A DNA stretch of 9,238 nucleotides, from the NCBI GenBank assembly GCA_964470965.1, contig CAYYIS010000093.1, positions 1 to 9,238 of the forward strand. The letters are read 5' to 3'. Below, piece by piece: positions 6,907 to 9,238 of this stretch. The position numbers and the translations under genes are program-made. The stretch comes from CAYYIS01 sp964470965. GTDB lineage: Bacteria; JAAXHH01; JABIQT01. Each line of letters begins with the position of its first letter. Position 1 is the first letter of the stretch. The notes under the pieces are model-generated. The model was not told the DNA's origin. It saw only the letters and a program-made list of their open reading frames with translations, and did not search any database.

Positions 6907-6941
6907 TTGACTTCACCCCAATACGGGTGTTAAGGTATATT
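6907..6941 (+). promoter_or_regulatory. Candidate promoter region of the ABM-domain gene
   Basis: TTGACT (6907-6912, 5/6) and TATATT (6936-6941, 5/6) are both good boxes but 23 bases apart. TTCACC (6912-6917, 4/6) with TATATT at 18 bases is the better-spaced pair. A 5-base inverted repeat CACCC..GGGTG (6914-6929) lies between them and could be an operator. Exact boxes are uncertain. Confidence 0.35.
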
Positions 6942-6964
6942 TTGCATGCTGATTATAGGTTAAC

Positions 6965-6988
6965 CATGTCTAAACCAGAAACAATGAT
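6965..6988 (+). repeat. Leader repeat A, copy 2 (upstream of ABM-domain gene)
   Basis: Matches 5654-5677 at 21/24 positions. Its ATG (6966) opens an 18-codon frame starting M-S-K-P-E-T-M-I that runs through the ribosome site and overlaps the first 22 bases of the ABM gene, ending with TAG at 7020-7022. Translation of this frame could interfere with, or couple to, the main start at 7001. Confidence 0.6.
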
Positions 6989-7000
6989 AAGGAGAATAAC

Positions 7001-7294
7001 ATGTCAGTCAGCGTTTTGTTAGAAGGAACTTTAAAAGACGGTTTGGTAGAACAATTTGCTCAAACATGTACAGATGCCTTCCCAGTCACCCGTGCTTATG
7101 ATGGTTGCCAAAATATTAATCTGACTCTCAATGTTGAAAATCAAAACAATTTTGTACTCACCGAAGTTTGGGACTCAGAAGAACACTATGCGAAATACCT
7201 TGCTTTTAGGACTGAGGACGGGACCGTGGACGCCATAGGTGATATGTGTGCTGATGGTCCGACCATAAGAATATTTGATATTACAGACGCGTAG
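7001..7294 (+). CDS. Antibiotic biosynthesis monooxygenase (ABM)-domain protein, quinol-monooxygenase-like
   Basis: 97 residues, a single ABM (dimeric alpha/beta ferredoxin-like barrel) domain. Such proteins are small cofactor-free mono-oxygenases or related stress enzymes in the cytoplasm. Typical features are the first strand MSVSVLLEGTLKDG, the helix LVEQFAQTCTDAFPVTRAYDGC, the strand INLTLNVENQNNFVLTEVWDS, then the helix EEHYAKYLAFRTEDG and the closing strand TIRIFDI. The E-x-W-D-S-x-E-x-x-x-x-Y pattern is characteristic. ATG at 7001 follows AAGGAG (6989-6994) by 6 bases. The substrate is not inferable. The gene is clearly AT-richer than the RidA-family gene nearby. It shares leader repeat A and trailing repeat B with that gene. 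Confidence 0.88.
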   Translation: MSVSVLLEGTLKDGLVEQFAQTCTDAFPVTRAYDGCQNINLTLNVENQNNFVLTEVWDSEEHYAKYLAFRTEDGTVDAIGDMCADGPTIRIFDITDA

Positions 7295-7316
7295 GTCGAT
7301 GCCTTCTTACTGTCAA

Positions 7317-7352
7317 AGGAAATTAAAGTGGGAAGGCCGACGCGGTTTACGC
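7317..7352 (+). repeat. Repeat B, copy 2 (downstream of ABM-domain gene)
   Basis: 36 bases, 27 identical to 6240-6275, 22 bases after the ABM stop. It includes GGGAAGGCC and encodes I-K-V-G-R-P-T-R-F-T in the frame matching copy 1. The differences are mostly wobble or other transitions, as expected for diverging coding copies. Confidence 0.6.
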
Positions 7353-7444
7353 AACTACGAATGGCAGGACAACACCGCACTTTAACAGAATCGTATAACA
7401 CATTGGTGCCTCACTTGTTTTATACCATGGTTAAAGTGATATGA
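7328..7444 (+). pseudogene. Short frame, probable second FlgD-like relic
   Basis: From GTG 7328 to TGA 7442-7444 it reads VGRPTRFTQLRMAGQHRTLT, then ESYNTLVPHLFYTMVKVI. The L-R-x-A-G-Q-x-R-T-L piece fits the strand-turn of FlgD/T9SS C-terminal domains, and the GRPTxFT entry is shared with the relic at 6242-6436. The WDG and SGxY parts are missing. Alternatively it is a genuine 38-residue protein: AAAGGA (7315-7320) lies 7 bases before the GTG. The frame is also continuous with the ABM gene past its TAG stop. Confidence 0.35.
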
Positions 7445-7752
7445 TGTACGCGAATTACACGCATCTATATCGGGCACTTTACAGGTGGCTGTCGGAGTTT
7501 ATGTGTCTTGTATCGGAATTCCCCATCTATCTCCTTTGCCTGTTGCCTTTTGTTGTCCGTGCACAGAACGATGCATACCTGCCCCTGTCCGATGGTAAGC
7601 TGCTGGTGCGCCGCAGCATTGGTTTTATCCCCGCATACTCCGAACCACACGCGCAGTCGGCATGGGTGTTACCTTGGGCGCACGGCCCATCTTCCAGAAA
7701 GATATTAAAACCAGCTGAGGAGCGCAGGGATGGCCCCGTTGGCCCGTTATGA
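7441..7752 (+). CDS. Doubtful 103-residue reading frame
   Basis: The ATG at 7441 overlaps the preceding TGA (ATGA), and its own TGA overlaps the ATG of the next small frame (ATGA, 7749-7752). The product has one hydrophobic stretch (FMCLVSEFPIYLLCLLPFVV, residues 20-39) followed by an unremarkable polar part. There is no good ribosome site, no family is recognised, and overlapping open frames exist on both strands. The ATGA junctions are the only positive sign, so it may be spurious. Confidence 0.2.
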   Translation: MMYANYTHLYRALYRWLSEFMCLVSEFPIYLLCLLPFVVRAQNDAYLPLSDGKLLVRRSIGFIPAYSEPHAQSAWVLPWAHGPSSRKILKPAEERRDGPVGPL

Positions 7753-7862
7753 GTAACCATATAATGAATCGTATAAAACCTTTCCAATTTTTCTTGATCT
7801 GGGTCTTTGGATTCTTTGTTTTACTTTCCTTTGACTTATTTGTGGCGGTCACTATGATTTAG
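7749..7862 (+). CDS. Possible 37-residue membrane protein
   Basis: MSNHIMNRIKPF followed by one strongly hydrophobic aromatic-rich span (residues 12-37: FQFFLIWVFGFF, then VLLSFDLFVAVTMI). Starts at 7749 or 7764 (MNRIKPF) are possible. There is no direct ribosome site. The ATG overlaps stop codons of two upstream frames: ATGA of the 103-residue frame, and the TAA at 7754 of an 8-codon frame (ATG 7730) that itself follows AGGAG (7718-7722). Translational coupling would be needed. No family is recognised. Confidence 0.35.
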   Translation: MSNHIMNRIKPFQFFLIWVFGFFVLLSFDLFVAVTMI

Positions 7863-8423
7863 AGGCGTTTATTTTCCGAGCGCTGAGTATGCGCGGGCTT
7901 CATATCTCCCCCCTGCCCCGGGGTGTCGACAGATGGAAGTGCGAACAGCCGCACCAAAGCATGCAGGCCCCCAGGGGGCCGATGTTCTGGTTGCTCTGGG
8001 ATCACCGTACAGCGAATTGACATCAGGCAACGGTGGTTTCATCTGGCGATACACCAAGGGAAAGCGGCGGCCCTCGGCTCCTATAGTTCATTTTTCGAAT
8101 GGCCGATTGTTCCGTTGGACAAACAGCCTCGAGAAGTCATTAGAATCAAAAAACTGTATGTTCCAGGATAAATGTTGGTCTCAGGATTTTACAAGGTGCC
8201 CGCAAGAAAAGAAGCCGAACCCCTAAGGGCGTATTCTGTGCTCAACCAGATACCCTTTGTTGATATTCAGCCGGTGTTTTTCCCAACTTGATGAATGCAA
8301 ATGTCGGTAAAGGAGGCAGAGCTTCGACCAGGAACATAAAGTGCCGAATAGTCCGGTGAGCGATGAGAAACAAGGCAAGGTTTTATTCCGCAAGACGTAC
8401 AAAGAGCATTTAAGGAGAATACG
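7863..8423. other. Intergenic stretch without a convincing gene
   Basis: Two overlapping plus frames (7923-8171 and 7933-8226) lack ribosome sites and family signatures. The stretch holds G+C-rich palindromes: CCCCGGGG at 7916-7923 and GGCCCCC-A-GGGGGCC at 7966-7980. The last 15 bases carry the ribosome site of the barrel-like gene. Nothing else was identified. Confidence 0.5.
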
Positions 8424-8924
8424 ATGACTCGCATTTCTTTGTTGTTCTTGGCGACAGCCATTCTGATCAGTCAAACTGCTTACGCTCAACCTTCGTTGAG
8501 GCTAAGTGCCGGTGGCAGCAAGGTGGTTGCGGATGCCACGCTTGAGCCCGGTGATTTCAGTTTTGGGTACAACATGATCGCATCTGTGGAATTACCAATT
8601 AGCCTGATTGCCTCAATCTCGGCAGAAGGCGGTTACATCTACAATAAAATCGGCTCAGCAAGCTCCATGTCAGTCAAACAGGCGAACGTTGGAATCAAGC
8701 TGAATTTACCTCTACTGTATGCAGTTGGCCTGGTTGGTTACAATCAAGCGGAAGTAACAGCAACCGTATTCGGGATTGACCTGTCGACCACTAATAACGG
8801 TATCGGTGCGGGGGCGGCGGTAGGTCTTAATTTAGGGCGCCTTGTCGGCGAAGCGCGCGTGTATCATAGCACAGCCGCGGAGAGCACATATCTATTGGGC
8901 CTGGTGGGAATTCGAATCTTGTAA
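8424..8924 (+). CDS. Exported outer-membrane beta-barrel-like protein
   Basis: 166 residues. ATG at 8424 follows AAGGAG (8412-8417) by 6 bases. A clear Sec signal peptide (MTRISLLFLATAILISQTAYA) has a predicted cut after Ala21, before QPSLRLSAGG. The mature part, about 145 residues, alternates polar and hydrophobic residues and is rich in Gly, Ser, Ala and Val. Recurrent strand-like pieces include MIASVELPISLIASISAEGGYIY, ANVGIKLNLPLLYAVGLVGY, GIGAGAAVGLNLGRLVGEARVYHS and a final YLLGLVGIRIL. This size suits a small 8-stranded barrel of OmpX/OmpA-type. The last residue is Leu rather than Phe. No specific family or ligand can be named. It stands alone, in the same direction as the preceding small genes but 560 bases away. 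Confidence 0.78.
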   Translation: MTRISLLFLATAILISQTAYAQPSLRLSAGGSKVVADATLEPGDFSFGYNMIASVELPISLIASISAEGGYIYNKIGSASSMSVKQANVGIKLNLPLLYAVGLVGYNQAEVTATVFGIDLSTTNNGIGAGAAVGLNLGRLVGEARVYHSTAAESTYLLGLVGIRIL

Positions 8925-9084
8925 ACAGGAAATGTTACAGTCTCTCAAGTCGTGAATGACCTGTGGGGGCACTCGACGGTCTGTCTGTGTCATGCAGAAT
9001 GTGCCTTGCGGTACGGTACAGGCCCCTCAATCAGAAGTTCGATTGTAAAAAGCGATGCTGCTGGTGTTAGTAAAGGTGGCATAA

Positions 9085-9238
9085 ATCGATCTTCCCGACT
9101 ATGCGGAATCGGTACCCGTGACGCTGATGACCCACTCCGTCAAAGTGTCCGCCACGCCCAAGGCCTTCTCCCTGGCCACAGCGCGCCCCAACCCGTTCAA
9201 CCCGTCCACCACCATCGCCTACGAGGTGCCGGAGCAGA
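9085..9238 (+). pseudogene. Sorting-domain (FlgD-like/type IX) fragment, running off the right edge
   Basis: From 9085 the frame reads IDLPDYAESVPVTLMTHSVK, then VSATPKAFSLATARPNPFNP, then STTIAYEVPEQ. PNPFNPSTTIxYxxPE is the hallmark of C-terminal domains on secreted proteins of FCB-group bacteria. It normally follows hundreds of residues of the host protein, but here TAA at 9082 stops the frame just upstream and only ATG 9127 could start it. Codon use is much more G+C-rich (CCC, GCC, GTC) than the barrel-like gene beside it. It is either a truncated relic, the end of a gene broken by a frameshift or stop, or a fragment brought in by rearrangement. Confidence 0.6.

Noticed and set aside
7423..7444. 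Third copy of leader repeat A (CATG..TAAA..ATGAT near 7427)
   Set aside because: Only short blocks match and the central AAACCAGAAAC core is missing.
7923..8226. Overlapping plus frames of 82 and 97 residues
   Set aside because: No ribosome site, low-complexity basic composition and no family signature; two competing frames over the same bases suggest chance openness.
8223..8489. Minus-strand frames of 64-88 residues
   Set aside because: They overlap the signal-peptide region of the barrel-like gene, which has a strong ribosome site and export signal.
1..9238. CRISPR array, tRNA or rRNA genes, insertion sequence transposase
   Set aside because: No regularly spaced direct repeats, no cloverleaf with a TTCGANNC-type arm noticed, and no transposase-like protein in any long frame.

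Overview
The window most likely comes from an uncultured Gram-negative bacterium of the FCB/Latescibacterota type. This is an inference. It rests on a DUF6785-like polytopic membrane protein, a secreted outer-membrane barrel-like protein, and a PNPFNPSTTI segment typical of type IX/FlgD-like C-terminal sorting domains at the right edge. Coding density is low, with long stretches of gene remnants and spacers, especially from 6120 to 8420.

Layout, left half. The 3' part of an Old Yellow Enzyme-type NADH:flavin oxidoreductase (+) enters from the left edge. It converges on a membrane-anchored SnoaL/NTF2-like protein (-). After about 600 bases without a convincing gene comes a two-gene minus-strand operon: a DUF6785-like membrane protein (5372 to 3438) followed 42 bases later by a PLP-dependent Cys/Met-metabolism enzyme (3395 to 2241).

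Layout, right half. Divergent from that operon is a RidA/YjgF-family gene (5724-6119, +). Further right are a 30-residue single-span membrane protein with a very good ribosome binding site (6676-6768), an ABM-domain monooxygenase-like protein (7001-7294), another possible tiny membrane protein (7749-7862), and an exported beta-barrel candidate (8424-8924). The right edge holds a sorting-domain fragment preceded by an in-frame stop.

Working together. PLP-dependent beta/gamma-elimination enzymes release enamine/imine intermediates, and RidA proteins hydrolyse these. The divergent pairing of a membrane protein plus PLP enzyme with RidA is therefore a plausible small uptake/catabolic module for a sulfur- or amino-acid-type substrate. 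The substrate is unknown.

Most unusual structure. The RidA and ABM genes are each preceded by a near-identical 24-base leader (5654-5677 and 6965-6988, 21/24 identical). Each is followed by a second related 36-base element (6240-6275 and 7317-7352, 27/36 identical, 8 of 9 differences being transitions). The downstream element leads into sequence that reads like decayed FlgD-like/sorting-domain C-termini. Two unrelated small enzymes thus sit in the same A-gene-B frame, which suggests a shared regulatory or cassette-like origin that ordinary annotation would miss.
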